The position numbers and the translations under genes are program-made. Shown here piece by piece: positions 1-10,824 of a DNA stretch of 64,000 nt. Under the pieces are notes generated by a model. That model searched no databases and was not told where the DNA came from. It worked only from the letters and a program-made list of their open reading frames with translations. The DNA comes from an uncultured Tateyamaria sp. (GTDB lineage Bacteria; Pseudomonadota; Alphaproteobacteria; Rhodobacterales; Rhodobacteraceae): the NCBI RefSeq assembly GCF_947504105.1, contig NZ_CANNGP010000008.1, forward strand, positions 62,001 through 126,000, read 5' to 3'. Every line of letters begins with the position of its first letter. Position 1 is the first letter of the stretch.

Positions 1-730
<730 letters not shown>

Positions 731-757
731 CTTAAGGCTCCTCTTTGTCTCAAGGGT

Positions 758-809
758 GGCGGGGTGAACCCCGCCCTACAGTGGGTGGTAGGGCGGGGTT
801 CACCCCGCC
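758..809. repeat. Inverted pair of a 22-bp palindromic element
   Basis: Two exact, oppositely oriented copies of a 22-bp unit (758-779 and 788-809) with core GGCGGGGTTCACCCCGCC are separated by 8 bp. Each copy is itself a near-perfect hairpin, and the pair can fold into one long stem. The element fills the fusA-tuf intergenic space. A third copy with one base changed lies between rpoB and rpoC at 20510-20531. It resembles REP/BIME-type dispersed repeats. There is no T-run on the minus strand, so a simple terminator is less likely than mRNA stabilisation or processing. Confidence 0.85.
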
Positions 810-816
810 TTCCCGA

Positions 817-2934
817 TTACGCGTATTTCGCCTGGATCTCGTCGCTGATGTTCTGCGGGACGGGATCGTAGTGGTCGAATTGCATGGTGAACTGGGCGCG
901 GCCCGACGACATCGAACGCAGCGTGTTGATGTAGCCGAACATGTTGGCCAGCGGCACCATCGCATCGATGGCGATGGCGTTGCCACGGTTCTCCTGGCCC
1001 GACACCTGACCCCGACGCGATGTCAGGTCACCGATGATACCACCGGTATATTCTTCAGGCGTGATGACCTCGACCTTCATGATCGGTTCCAGCAGCTTGG
1101 CGCCAGCTTTCTTCATGCCTTCGCGCATGCCCATGCGGGCCGCGATTTCAAAGGCCAGAACGCTGGAGTCAACGTCGTGGAATTTACCGTCGATCAGGGC
1201 CACCTTGAAGTCGATGACGGGGAAGCCTGCCAGCGGACCGCTGTCCATGACAGAGTTGATGCCTTTTTCAACACCCGGGATGTATTCCTTGGGCACGGCA
1301 CCGCCAACGATGCGGCTCTCGAACGAGTAGCCTTCGCCCGGCTCTGTCGGGGTGATGATCATCTTCACCTCGGCAAACTGACCGGAACCACCCGACTGTT
1401 TCTTGTGGGTGTAGGTATGTTCGACCTCGTGACCGATGGTCTCGCGGTAGGCCACCTGTGGGGCACCGATATTCGCCTCAACCTTGAATTCGCGCTTCAG
1501 ACGATCAACGAGGATGTCGAGGTGAAGTTCGCCCATACCTTTCATGATGGTCTGACCGCTTTCGAGGTCAGTTTCCACACGGAAGGACGGATCTTCGGCA
1601 GCCAGACGGGCCAGACCCTGAGACATCTTCTCTTGGTCACCCTTGGTCTTGGGCTCAACCGCGATCTCGATCACCGGATCGGGGAAGTTCATCGTTTCCA
1701 GAATGACGGGATCATTCTTGTCGCACAGCGTGTCACCGGTTGTGGTGTTCTTCAGACCACCCAGCGCGATGATGTCACCAGCAAAGGCTTCGGTGATCTC
1801 GTCCCGGTCGTTCGAGTGCATCATCATCATACGACCAACGCGCTCGTTATTGCCCTTGGTCGAGTTCAGCATCGAGTCGCCCTTGTTCAGGGTCCCCGAA
1901 TAGACGCGGACAAAGGTCAGCGAGCCCACGAAGGGGTCGTTCATGATTTTGAACGCGAGGCCCGAGAACGCCATATCATCGTCCGCACGACGGGCAATGT
2001 TACGCTCTTCAGTTTCGTCACCGGGTTTGAAGCCCATGTAATCAACAACGTCCAGCGGGCTAGGCAGATAGTCGATCACAGCGTTCAGCAGTGGCTGCAC
2101 ACCTTTGTTCTTGAACGCCGAGCCACCCAGCACAGGAACAAAGTCCAGCGCCAGTGTTCCCTTGCGCAGCAACGCACGCAGAGTTGGAACATCGGGTTCA
2201 TTGCCTTCAAGGTAGGCTTCCATCGCGTCGTCGTCTTGCTCGACGGCGGCTTCGATCATCTTCTCGCGCCATTCGGCAGCCATGTCGGCCAGATCAGCGC
2301 GGATGGGCGCTTTGATCCAGGACGCACCCAGGTCTTCGCCCTGCCACAGCCACTCTTCCATGGTCACGAGGTCGATCAGACCTTCCAGCTCGGTCTCTGC
2401 ACCGATCGGGATACCGACGGGCACGGCGCGGGCGCCGGTACGGTCTTCAATCATGTTCACGCAGTTGAAGAAGTCGGCGCCGATCTTGTCCATCTTGTTG
2501 ACAAAGACCATGCGCGGCACCTTGTAGCGGTCAGCCTGACGCCACACGGTTTCGGTCTGCGGCTCAACACCGGCGTTGGCGTCCAGAACACAGACAGCTC
2601 CATCAAGAACCGCCAGCGAACGTTCAACTTCAATGGTGAAGTCCACGTGGCCAGGGGTGTCGATGATGTTCAGTCGATGCTTTTCAGTTTCGGCGGTCTG
2701 GCCGTCTTCGGTGCGCTCCCAGAACGTGGTGGTCGCAGCCGACGTGATGGTGATGCCGCGTTCCTGCTCTTGCTCCATCCAGTCCATGGTGGCCGCACCA
2801 TCGTGCACCTCACCGATGTTGTGGGACTTGCCTGTGTAGTACAGGATGCGTTCCGAACATGTGGTCTTGCCAGCATCGATGTGAGCCATGATGCCGAAGT
2901 TGCGGTAGCGGTCGAGCGGATATTCGCGTGCCAT
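817..2934 (-). CDS. fusA: Translation elongation factor G
   Basis: EF-G is the GTPase that drives ribosomal translocation and, with RRF, recycling. The 705-residue length is normal. The N-terminal G domain starts with AHIDAGKTT (G1) and carries DTPGHVDF (G3) and NKMD (G4). Domains II to V follow in one uninterrupted frame. It is third in the rpsL-rpsG-fusA-tuf str operon, with 26 bp between it and rpsG. The ATG at 2932-2934 precedes MAREYPL, the usual EF-G start. No frameshift or unusual insertion is visible. Confidence 0.98.
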   Translation of the reverse strand: MAREYPLDRYRNFGIMAHIDAGKTTCSERILYYTGKSHNIGEVHDGAATMDWMEQEQERGITITSAATTTFWERTEDGQTAETEKHRLNIIDTPGHVDFTIEVERSLAVLDGAVCVLDANAGVEPQTETVWRQADRYKVPRMVFVNKMDKIGADFFNCVNMIEDRTGARAVPVGIPIGAETELEGLIDLVTMEEWLWQGEDLGASWIKAPIRADLADMAAEWREKMIEAAVEQDDDAMEAYLEGNEPDVPTLRALLRKGTLALDFVPVLGGSAFKNKGVQPLLNAVIDYLPSPLDVVDYMGFKPGDETEERNIARRADDDMAFSGLAFKIMNDPFVGSLTFVRVYSGTLNKGDSMLNSTKGNNERVGRMMMMHSNDRDEITEAFAGDIIALGGLKNTTTGDTLCDKNDPVILETMNFPDPVIEIAVEPKTKGDQEKMSQGLARLAAEDPSFRVETDLESGQTIMKGMGELHLDILVDRLKREFKVEANIGAPQVAYRETIGHEVEHTYTHKKQSGGSGQFAEVKMIITPTEPGEGYSFESRIVGGAVPKEYIPGVEKGINSVMDSGPLAGFPVIDFKVALIDGKFHDVDSSVLAFEIAARMGMREGMKKAGAKLLEPIMKVEVITPEEYTGGIIGDLTSRRGQVSGQENRGNAIAIDAMVPLANMFGYINTLRSMSSGRAQFTMQFDHYDPVPQNISDEIQAKYA

Positions 2935-2960
2935 GGGGCTGCTTCCTCAGGGTGTCTGGA

Positions 2961-3443
<483 letters not shown>

Positions 3444-3815
3444 TTATTTGGGGCGCTTGGCGCCGTATTTCGAACGGCGTTGCTTACGATCTTTGACGCC
3501 CTGGGTATCCAGAACACCGCGCAGGATGTGATAACGCACACCGGGAAGGTCTTTGACACGACCGCCGCGGATCAACACAACCGAGTGCTCTTGCAGGTTG
3601 TGGCTCTCGCCGGGGATGTAGCTGATGACCTCGTAACCGTTGGTCAGGCGCACCTTGGCAACCTTCCGCATAGCCGAGTTCGGCTTCTTAGGTGTCGTTG
3701 TATATACGCGTGTGCACACGCCGCGCTTTTGAGGATTGCCCTCAAGGTGAAGCGACTTCGAGCGTTTTACTTTGGGCTGCCGCGGCTTGCGGATCAGCTG
3801 TTGGATCGTTGGCAT
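3444..3815 (-). CDS. rpsL: 30S ribosomal protein S12
   Basis: S12 sits at the decoding centre. The 123-residue protein starts [12 protein letters not shown] and contains [13 protein letters not shown] and [14 protein letters not shown]. The lysines changed in classical streptomycin-resistant mutants (K43 and K88, E. coli numbering) are both wild type by motif. It is the first gene of the str operon, with a leader of roughly 220 bases behind a near-consensus promoter at 4041-4069. Confidence 0.98.
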   Translation of the reverse strand: MPTIQQLIRKPRQPKVKRSKSLHLEGNPQKRGVCTRVYTTTPKKPNSAMRKVAKVRLTNGYEVISYIPGESHNLQEHSVVLIRGGRVKDLPGVRYHILRGVLDTQGVKDRKQRRSKYGAKRPK

Positions 3816-4040
3816 TGCAGGTTCTTTCCCCGTCTCATCAACACATGTGTCATGCGGGTCTACCCCGCGGTTTCAATTTCATCGCTGCCGTGCGTCCACA
3901 ACAGCGCAAAAACCGCAATCGCTCCGGTTTTCGGGGCGACGCGGTGGGTTTCCAGAGGATCGGGCCAATGCAGGGGCCGGATCGTGTCCACTTAAGTTTT
4001 GATTTCGGTGCCGGGGCGACCCCCTTGCCGAGATAGCGCG

Positions 4041-4069
4041 CGTATAGGGGGAGTCGGAAGGGGTGTCAA
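4041..4069 (-). promoter_or_regulatory. Sigma-70-type promoter of the str operon
   Basis: On the minus strand a perfect TTGACA (-35, 4064-4069) is followed after exactly 17 bp by TATACG (-10, 4041-4046). Predicted initiation near 4034 would give a leader of about 220 nt before rpsL. The position between the divergently transcribed rpsL and the glycosyltransferase gene fits. Confidence 0.7.
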
Positions 4070-4151
4070 CAGCCACACGCGGCTTGCAAGGCCCTCAATA
4101 CGTAGGGCACAGTTGCCCGCAACACAGGTAAAAAACAAGAGGCGAACCCTC

Positions 4152-4958
4152 ATGCAGATCATCGGGTTATGTCGCTTTTCCTACCCTGCCATCGGAGGTT
4201 TTCAGGTCGGTCACGAGAGCATTGAGGATCGGATGACCTACCTATGGGCCCATGAGCGTCTGGAGGAAAGGTTCCGACTGCTGGAAACTATGGCCTTGCC
4301 CTGCCTGCGTGCGCAAACTGATCAGGACTTTGACCTTCTGATCCTGATCGGCGATCAGTTTCCAAAGGAACACCGCGACCGCCTGCACGATCTGACATCC
4401 AACATGACGCAAGTGCAGATCATCGCCGAACCACCCCGTCCCAGCCGCGAGATGTCCAAGGCATTGCTGAATAATGCGCGCCGCGATCCGTCCAAGCCCT
4501 GCATTCAGTTCCGCCACGATGATGATGACGCATGCGCGGTGGACTTCATCGAAAAGTTGCGCGAGGCCGCCACAGATGCACAACCGCTGACGAAAAAACA
4601 CAAGGCGGTTGGACTGGACTGGAACCAAGGTTACGTCGCCGAGGTCGGCTCACATGGTATTTCCGCGACGCAGATCCATCGCGCCTTCTATGTCTCGGCC
4701 CTGGGTATGCATATCCAGGGCAATTGCAAGATGACAATTCACAACTTCATGCATGAACGCATTCCGCAATTCATGCCCTGCGTGACATATTCGGATCCCG
4801 ACATGTTTGTACGCACCCACAACGGATACAACGACAGCCGCCAGAAAAAGGTGAAGCAAGTCCCAGTCAAGCCGTTGACGACCGAGCAGGTGCAGCTGTT
4901 CCACGACCGTTTCGCAGTGGATATTGATCTGGTGCGAAACGTGTTCTCAGCCCCCTGA
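4152..4958 (+). CDS. Putative rhamnosyltransferase family protein
   Basis: The 268-residue protein starts MQIIGLCRFSYPAIGGFQ and shows the pattern of the family annotated as putative rhamnosyl transferase (PF11316): RFSYP near the N-terminus, an LPCLRAQTDQDF segment, and an acidic HDDDDA motif about 125 residues in that could bind a metal-nucleotide sugar. The frame is open upstream to 3999, but the ATG at 4152 begins the conserved domain. It probably acts on surface polysaccharide or glycolipid; acceptor and sugar are unknown. Its 3' end overlaps the convergent EamA gene by 12 bp. Confidence 0.7.
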   Translation: MQIIGLCRFSYPAIGGFQVGHESIEDRMTYLWAHERLEERFRLLETMALPCLRAQTDQDFDLLILIGDQFPKEHRDRLHDLTSNMTQVQIIAEPPRPSREMSKALLNNARRDPSKPCIQFRHDDDDACAVDFIEKLREAATDAQPLTKKHKAVGLDWNQGYVAEVGSHGISATQIHRAFYVSALGMHIQGNCKMTIHNFMHERIPQFMPCVTYSDPDMFVRTHNGYNDSRQKKVKQVPVKPLTTEQVQLFHDRFAVDIDLVRNVFSAP

Positions 4959-5813
4959 CACACCCCGCTCGCGATAGAGAGTGAAAAGGCCGGTTGCCAC
5001 AACGATGGCGGCACCGACCAGGGTAAGGGATGACGGCCAATCACCAAAAACCAACCACCCCAAAACCAGGGCCCAGACAAGGCCAGTATAACGGAAAGGC
5101 GCGATAAAGCTGATTTCACCCACCCGCATCACCTGCACGGAAAAGAAATAGCCGCCGATGATAAACACCGACGCTCCGCCGATCAGCAGGGCAAGACGCA
5201 TATCGATCGGCACCCATTCCGTGGCTGTTGATGCAACGCCTGCAAAGGCGGTGACGGTCAATGCCGCGACCCACGTGACCGTCATGGAAGGAACATCGGG
5301 CGACAAACGACGTGTTGCCAGATCGCGCACCGTGACACAGAGCACCGCAATCAACGCATATGCGGACCAAAGCGAAAAGCCGTCCGCCCCGGGCCGCACG
5401 ATCAGCAGCATTCCCATGAACCCCAAAAGGATGGCGGACATACGGCGCCATCCTATTGGTTCACGAAGGAACAGGGCCGCCCCCATTGCCACTGTCAGGG
5501 GCAGAACCTGCAGAATGGCTGTCACATTCGCGAGCGGCATGTTCAGCAGCGCCGTGATGAAGAAGTATGCGGCACCCACCTCAGCAAGGGATCGCACAGC
5601 AATCAGTGCCCAGTTACGGGCCCCGATGCGAAAATGAATAGCTCCCAACCACCGTGCAAGGGACGCGATCAATAGCGACGACAGTATACCCCGGATGACC
5701 AGCAGTTGCATCAGCGGCACGTGTCCATCCGTTAATTTGATCAACGTGTCATTGATCGTAAACGACGCCATGGACGCCATCATCAAGAACGCACCAATTG
5801 TATTGGGAGACAT
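4947..5813 (-). CDS. EamA/DMT-superfamily transporter
   Basis: The protein has 288 residues and about ten hydrophobic segments arranged as two EamA repeats, the typical 10-TM drug/metabolite transporter layout. The N-terminal half contains IKLTDGHVPLMQLLVIRGI, and the second half ends with the conserved ALVLGWLVFGDWP and GAAIVVATGLF segments. It is an inner-membrane metabolite exporter or permease of unknown substrate. It stands alone, with its 3' end overlapping the convergent glycosyltransferase gene by 12 bp. Confidence 0.85.
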   Translation of the reverse strand: MSPNTIGAFLMMASMASFTINDTLIKLTDGHVPLMQLLVIRGILSSLLIASLARWLGAIHFRIGARNWALIAVRSLAEVGAAYFFITALLNMPLANVTAILQVLPLTVAMGAALFLREPIGWRRMSAILLGFMGMLLIVRPGADGFSLWSAYALIAVLCVTVRDLATRRLSPDVPSMTVTWVAALTVTAFAGVASTATEWVPIDMRLALLIGGASVFIIGGYFFSVQVMRVGEISFIAPFRYTGLVWALVLGWLVFGDWPSSLTLVGAAIVVATGLFTLYRERGVSGG

Positions 5814-5925
5814 TTAGACCTGCCGGATCAGTTCGGTGACAAGCTAGTTGCACGCAAACGCAATGACCAGAGCGGGTGAAGACAGATCAATACACCTTCG
5901 CAAAGGACCTAAACTCTACCCGCAA

Positions 5926-5952
5926 CAGGCCTTTGGCAGCGCACAAGGCCTG
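5926..5952. repeat. Hairpin in the EamA-MFS intergenic region
   Basis: The 279-bp gap 5814-6092 separates two divergent transporter genes and should hold their promoters. The one structure seen is an 8-bp inverted repeat, CAGGCCTT (5926-5933) and AAGGCCTG (5945-5952), with an 11-base loop. It could be an operator or a leader hairpin. No convincing -35/-10 pair or coding sequence was found. Confidence 0.4.
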
Positions 5953-6092
5953 ACGATCCGCGCCCGATGTGAACAATGCGCGCGCATCACGCAGGAGGCA
6001 GATCAACCAAAGTACAAGCGGCGTATTTTCGTGCTTGACCTCAAGTCGGCTTGAAACCCTACAGATGGACCACCGCAGCCAACGAGGTGACA

Positions 6093-7358
6093 ATGTCCCA
6101 ATCCAGCCACCTGCCCCGCTTCATCGCCGCCAGCGGCATGACCAACCTCGCCGACGGGATTGCCGTGGTGGTGTGGGCGTGGATTGCCTCGCTGCTCAGC
6201 CGCGACCCACTTTTGATTGCGCTTATGCCAATTGCGCTGCGGCTGCCTTGGTTTCTGTTTGCCCTGCCCGCCGGTGTGGTTACGGATCGTGTGGATCGCA
6301 GGCGGCTCATCTTGGGCATGGATGTCTTGCGAGCCGTGGCATTTGCAATGGCAGCGATCCTCGTTTGGGCGGCCATTCCGCTCGCTCCTGCCCCCGACAA
6401 TGGCACCTCAGACCCCACCCTGTTTTATGCCCTTCTGACCTGCGCCTTGCTGGTCGGCACGGCCGAGGTGTTTCGGGACAACGCCGCTCAAACCATGCTG
6501 CCCGCCCTTGTCCCGCACGAGGAGCTCGAAAAGGCCAACGGGCGGCTCTGGAGTGTTGAGTTGGTGGGCAATTCCCTTCTTGGGCCCGCGCTTGGCGCAT
6601 TCCTGATCGCTGCGGTCCTATGGGCACCGTTTTCGATGAACGCCGTCATGTTTGTACTTGCCGCGCTGCTCATCCTGACACTTCCAGGCAATTTCAGACC
6701 AACGCGCACAACACAGAGTTCGGTGCGCGCTGACTTGGTCGAGGGACTGGTATTTCTGCGCGCGGCACCCTTTTTGCAAGTGCTCGCTGTGATCACGGGT
6801 GTTTGGAACCTTTTGCACCAGATGGTCGTGATCGCGCTTGTGCTGCATGTCCAGGAGAACCTCGGGATTGGGGCGCAAGGCTATGGGTTGATCCTTGCGG
6901 CAGGCGCGGTCGGTGGTATCGCCGGTGGGCTCGTGGCCGACCGCGTGGTCAAGGCTATGGGCCAGAACAAGGCAGCTCAGTGGATGACTCTGGCTTCGGC
7001 CGTGGCCTTTGCAGTCATCCCGTTCGCGCCAAACGGCTACGCTCTGGCGCTGGTTCTGGCCCTGTTCGAATTTACCGGCCTGATCTGGAACACGGTCTCT
7101 GTGTCCTATCGCCAGCGGTTCATTCCCGATGCCTTGCTTGGACGGGTGAACAGTATCTATCGCTTGCTGGCTTGGGGCATGATGCCCCTCGGGTTACTGC
7201 TCTCTGGCCTGATCGTCACCGCTGTCGAAGGAGTATTACCACGCACATTCGCGCTCATGTCGCCTTTTGTCGCCGCCGCCGCGGGGGCCGCACTGCTTAC
7301 CTTGTGCGCATGGCGACCATTGGAGCGCGGCTTTCAACCGTTACGGCAACCCAAATAG
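6093..7358 (+). CDS. MFS transporter (EntS/MFS_3-like exporter)
   Basis: The 421-residue protein has about twelve hydrophobic helices. The N-terminal segment TNLADGIAVVVWAW and the cytoplasmic loop GVVTDRVDRRRL (MFS motif A-like, between helices 2 and 3) are typical of the MFS_3 group that includes the siderophore exporter EntS. The ATG at 6093 was chosen because GAGGTG lies 4-9 bases upstream; the frame opens earlier at 6051. The substrate is unknown. It converges on the LacI gene with a 23-bp gap, too short to show a clear terminator. Confidence 0.85.
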   Translation: MSQSSHLPRFIAASGMTNLADGIAVVVWAWIASLLSRDPLLIALMPIALRLPWFLFALPAGVVTDRVDRRRLILGMDVLRAVAFAMAAILVWAAIPLAPAPDNGTSDPTLFYALLTCALLVGTAEVFRDNAAQTMLPALVPHEELEKANGRLWSVELVGNSLLGPALGAFLIAAVLWAPFSMNAVMFVLAALLILTLPGNFRPTRTTQSSVRADLVEGLVFLRAAPFLQVLAVITGVWNLLHQMVVIALVLHVQENLGIGAQGYGLILAAGAVGGIAGGLVADRVVKAMGQNKAAQWMTLASAVAFAVIPFAPNGYALALVLALFEFTGLIWNTVSVSYRQRFIPDALLGRVNSIYRLLAWGMMPLGLLLSGLIVTAVEGVLPRTFALMSPFVAAAAGAALLTLCAWRPLERGFQPLRQPK

Positions 7359-7381
7359 CAATGTCCGAGACCCGAAAGCCA

Positions 7382-8383
7382 TTAGGTCAGCCTGGCGACA
7401 GACCCACGCTGGATAATCCGCGCAGGCAGCAATTGGCTTTGCAGCGGTGCGTTGGTTTCAAGGCATTCTACGATTTGAGCACCAACCGCCTCACCCATGC
7501 CAAATGCGGGCAGGTCTATAGTTGTTAGCGGGGGCACCACTTCGGCCGCCCAATCAAGGTTGTCAAACCCCATTACAGACACGTCTTGCGGGATACGCTT
7601 ACCTGCATCTGCGCAAGCAAAGTAAGCGCCCAGAGCCAGCACATCTGAAAAACATAAATACGCCGAATAGCCCCCTCCGTCCGCCAGCGTGCGACCAACG
7701 CACGCCTTGCCGCCCGCCACGCTGAGCGGTGTTTCAAAGAAATCCAACGTATCGAACAGGCCATGCAATGATCTGGCACCATCGCAGCGGGCCTGTGTCC
7801 TGTCACTTTCAACCAACGGACCATGCACGATCGCCACGTTCCTGTGCCCGTGGGAATGCAAATGCTTCACAGCTTCCTTTGCAAGCCCGGCATTGTCATA
7901 TCCCACCGTGGGACAGGTGCTGTCCGGATCCCAGACTGACGTATGGGCGTACGGCACCTGTCGCTTGGCCAACATGTTCAAAAGCGCTCCGGAATGCGTC
8001 TGACCGCTGAGTATGAACGCATCGGCGCCCATCCCCAGTAGTTTGCGAGCCGCCGCCAGTTCCTCGGCTTCATCTGAGTTGGAGATCGCAAGAACCAAGG
8101 AATAGCCACGTAGGCCAAGCGTCCGCTCAATGGCTGCGATGAACTTGGCAAAGACAGAATGCTCAATTGTCGGGATGATGGCCGCCACCACTTTGGATCT
8201 GCGTGTCGACAGGGCTCGGGCAGCCGGATTGGGCAAGTAATCAAGGCGAGCACAGGCATCAAGCACCCGCTTCCGGGTCTCTTCGCTGACCCTTGTACCG
8301 CCATTTACAACGCGCGAGATCGTGGCAGTCGACAGCCCCGTTTCCCGTGCCACATCCCGTATGCTTGCCCCAAGCCTGCTCAC
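7382..8383 (-). CDS. LacI-family transcriptional regulator
   Basis: The protein has 333 residues. The N-terminal LacI helix-turn-helix (ASIRDVARETGLSTATISRVV) is followed by a hinge (YLPNPAARALSTRRS) and a periplasmic-binding-like sensor domain to the C-terminus. The GTG start at 8381-8383 is preferred because GGAGGAGGG lies six bases upstream; a TTG start at 8431 would place the operator closer to the coding sequence but has no such site. It is divergent from the DUF1989-GcvT/ABC operon, with a perfect palindrome between them, so it most likely represses that operon and itself. The effector is presumably the imported solute or a product of it. Confidence 0.92.
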   Translation of the reverse strand: MSRLGASIRDVARETGLSTATISRVVNGGTRVSEETRKRVLDACARLDYLPNPAARALSTRRSKVVAAIIPTIEHSVFAKFIAAIERTLGLRGYSLVLAISNSDEAEELAAARKLLGMGADAFILSGQTHSGALLNMLAKRQVPYAHTSVWDPDSTCPTVGYDNAGLAKEAVKHLHSHGHRNVAIVHGPLVESDRTQARCDGARSLHGLFDTLDFFETPLSVAGGKACVGRTLADGGGYSAYLCFSDVLALGAYFACADAGKRIPQDVSVMGFDNLDWAAEVVPPLTTIDLPAFGMGEAVGAQIVECLETNAPLQSQLLPARIIQRGSVARLT

Positions 8384-8440
8384 GACAATCCCTCCTCCAC
8401 CCACCAGATGCCTGACCAAACCGATTCGCAAGTGTTCAAA

Positions 8441-8454
8441 TGTAACCGGTTACA
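8441..8454. promoter_or_regulatory. Predicted LacI-family operator
   Basis: TGTAACCGGTTACA is a perfect 14-bp palindrome with a central CG and the AACCGGTT core expected for LacI/PurR/GalR-type regulators. It lies 57 bp upstream of the lacI GTG and 45 bp upstream of the fusion-gene GTG, so one dimer could control both directions. No second copy was noticed in the window. Confidence 0.8.
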
Positions 8455-8499
8455 CAGCGCACCAATCAATTGACGCTTGAACCAAACGGGGAAAACCAC

Positions 8500-10824
8500 G
8501 TGTTGCGAAAAAGCGATACCTACACGCCTGTTCGTGCGCGGTATCAGGGTTTGAAAGATGCGACGACCCTGCGCCGCGACATCAGCTATGGCGAAATGGA
8601 ACGCGTGCGGGTGCGGGCGGGATCGGTTGTATCGATCACAAATGTCGACGGCGGCTGCGATGTTTGGCTGACGGCACTAGCGGATACCGCGCGCGACTTC
8701 GATCTCGCCGCATTCGCGCAAGTTGGCACCGCCGACCACGCGCTGCCAGATGACGGTTTCGACACAATGCAAATGCAGTCCATCGCGCGCAGCCGCGACA
8801 GCGACTTGAGCCGCGGACGCGGCCTGCGCATCTTCTCCGCATCGGATATGGCGGGCGACACCCACATCGCAAAGGTGACCAAGGATGTGGACTTGTTCTG
8901 CATTCTACCAATGTCCGAGAACTATCTGAGCGTTGGGGGTGGTGGGCAGGTCGCCCTGTCCATCCAACCACCCGCAGGCAAGATCATCGAAGCATCGCTG
9001 CCGGACCCTATGGGCCGGATCGTGGATGAATGGCGGGTCAGCCGCGGCACGGCGCATGCGTATACCCTGAAGAAAGGACAATTCGTCCAGATCATCGACG
9101 TGGAAGGGCAGCAATGCTCGGATTTCATGGCGATGCGCAGCGACGCGCTGGACCAAGGCACCGAGCGATACATCGACAGCGCCGTTTCCCGCACAATGGC
9201 GCGCGGCGCCTACCCCTTGCCTGGCCTGCACGACAAGTTCTTTGATCAGGACATGAAACCGTTGCTGGCGGTGCGCCAGGATACCGTCGGACGACACGAT
9301 ACCTTTGCGCTTGCCTGCACGGCGCGTGGCTATGAAGAACGCGGATTTCCCGGCCATATCAACTGTTCCGACAACATAAGCGGAGCATTTGACCCCTACG
9401 GCATTCAATCGCGGCGCGCCTGGCCTGCGATCAACTTCTTTTTCAACTCTTGGATCAACTGGCAAGACCATCACATCGCTACGGACGAGGCATGGTCGCG
9501 CCCGGGGGACTACGTGGCCATGCAGGCACTGACCGATCTGGTCTGCGTTTCCACTGCCTGTCCCGACGATGTGGATCCCATCAACGGCTGGAACCCAACG
9601 GATATTCATGTGCGTATTTACGAAGAAGGCAGCAATATCCAACACGCGGTGTCGTGGCGATCAAACCCCGAGGACGCCGCGCAGATGACGACCCATTCCG
9701 CCTTTCACCCGCGCATTTCCAAGCTGACAAGCAGCTACCACGTCGCCCGGCATCTCTGGGTGCCCACACAATACGATGCCACGGGGTCCATCGCCGAATA
9801 TTGGGCGTGCAAGGGCGCGGCGACGCTGCAGGACATGTCCGGGCTCAGGAAGTTCGACATCATCGGCCCAGATGCGGAAGAGCTGCTACAGCGCTGCATG
9901 ACTCGAAACGTGGCCAAGCTGTCGGCCCATCGCGGGCTCTATGCGCTGATGTGTGATCAACGGGGCTCCGTGCTGGATGACGGGACATTGTTTCGGCTGG
10001 AAGACACCGCATTTCGCTGGTGCTGTGGGTCGGACAACTCGGGTCTGCATTTGCGCGAACAGGCAGAGGCCCACGGGCTTAATGCTCGCGTCCTGAGCCA
10101 CGGCAGCAAGATGCAGAACCTTGCGCTGCAAGGACCAGGATCGTGGGACATCCTGCGCCAAATCGTCTTCACACAGCCGTCCCGACCGACGCTCGACAAC
10201 CTCAAATGGTTCGGCTTTACCGTCGCACGTTTGCACGACCGGGACGGGCCCATGTTCATGCTGTGCCGCACTGGTTTCACGGGCGAGCTGGGATACGAGA
10301 TTTTCTGTGACAGCGCTGACGCCGTTGCCATCTGGGATGCATTGATCAAGGCGGGCGCTCCGCATGGGCTGGTCCCCATGGGCAGCGACGCACTCGAAAT
10401 GCTGCGGATCGAGGCGGGTTTGATGATCTCGGGCGCTGAATTTGGTCCCGACACCGATGCGTTCGAATCCGGGTTGGGGTTCGCCGTTGATTTGGCAAAG
10501 CCCGACTTCATTGGACGGGCCGCGCTGGAACGCAACAGCACGGCACCGCGGCGCAAACTGGTGGGGCTGCACATGGCCGGCAACGAAGCTCCAAGCCATG
10601 GTGATGGCATCTTTGTCGGCCGTGAACAGGTTGGGGTGGTCACCAGTGCCTGCAACTCCCCCGCGCTTGGCCATGCAATCGGCATGGCACGTGTCGCCAT
10701 CGAAAACGCCACCGCCGGCACAGAACTGGAAGTGGGCAAACTGGACGGACATATGAAGCGCCTCGGCGCAACGCTTGTCGACCTGCCCTTCCTGGACCCG
10801 AAACGAGAGAAAGCACGCGCGTGA
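8500..10824 (+). CDS. DUF1989-GcvT fusion: putative aminomethyltransferase/demethylase
   Basis: The 774-residue protein has three parts. Residues about 1-150 look like a degenerate DUF1989 half (VRVRAGSVVSITNVDGG). Residues about 165-400 are a clear DUF1989 domain with VEGQQCSDF, PGHINCSDN and GWNPTDIH, where the Cys/His residues may bind metal. Residues about 420-770 are a GcvT-type folate domain with GSVLDDGT (the Asp pair expected near the folate amine) and RTGFTGELGYE. GcvT-like enzymes move methyl or methylene groups to tetrahydrofolate; DUF1989 proteins include subunits of carboxyguanidine deiminase. The GTG at 8500 has GGGGAA upstream; a TTG at 8470 is the alternative. The substrate is inferred to be the solute imported by the next three genes. 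The stop overlaps the ATPase start by 4 bp (GTGA). Confidence 0.85.
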   Translation: MLRKSDTYTPVRARYQGLKDATTLRRDISYGEMERVRVRAGSVVSITNVDGGCDVWLTALADTARDFDLAAFAQVGTADHALPDDGFDTMQMQSIARSRDSDLSRGRGLRIFSASDMAGDTHIAKVTKDVDLFCILPMSENYLSVGGGGQVALSIQPPAGKIIEASLPDPMGRIVDEWRVSRGTAHAYTLKKGQFVQIIDVEGQQCSDFMAMRSDALDQGTERYIDSAVSRTMARGAYPLPGLHDKFFDQDMKPLLAVRQDTVGRHDTFALACTARGYEERGFPGHINCSDNISGAFDPYGIQSRRAWPAINFFFNSWINWQDHHIATDEAWSRPGDYVAMQALTDLVCVSTACPDDVDPINGWNPTDIHVRIYEEGSNIQHAVSWRSNPEDAAQMTTHSAFHPRISKLTSSYHVARHLWVPTQYDATGSIAEYWACKGAATLQDMSGLRKFDIIGPDAEELLQRCMTRNVAKLSAHRGLYALMCDQRGSVLDDGTLFRLEDTAFRWCCGSDNSGLHLREQAEAHGLNARVLSHGSKMQNLALQGPGSWDILRQIVFTQPSRPTLDNLKWFGFTVARLHDRDGPMFMLCRTGFTGELGYEIFCDSADAVAIWDALIKAGAPHGLVPMGSDALEMLRIEAGLMISGAEFGPDTDAFESGLGFAVDLAKPDFIGRAALERNSTAPRRKLVGLHMAGNEAPSHGDGIFVGREQVGVVTSACNSPALGHAIGMARVAIENATAGTELEVGKLDGHMKRLGATLVDLPFLDPKREKARA

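Noticed and set aside
5848-6054. A 68-codon frame between the EamA and MFS genes
   Set aside because: There is no ribosome-binding site or recognisable sequence, and it overlaps a hairpin and the expected promoter region.
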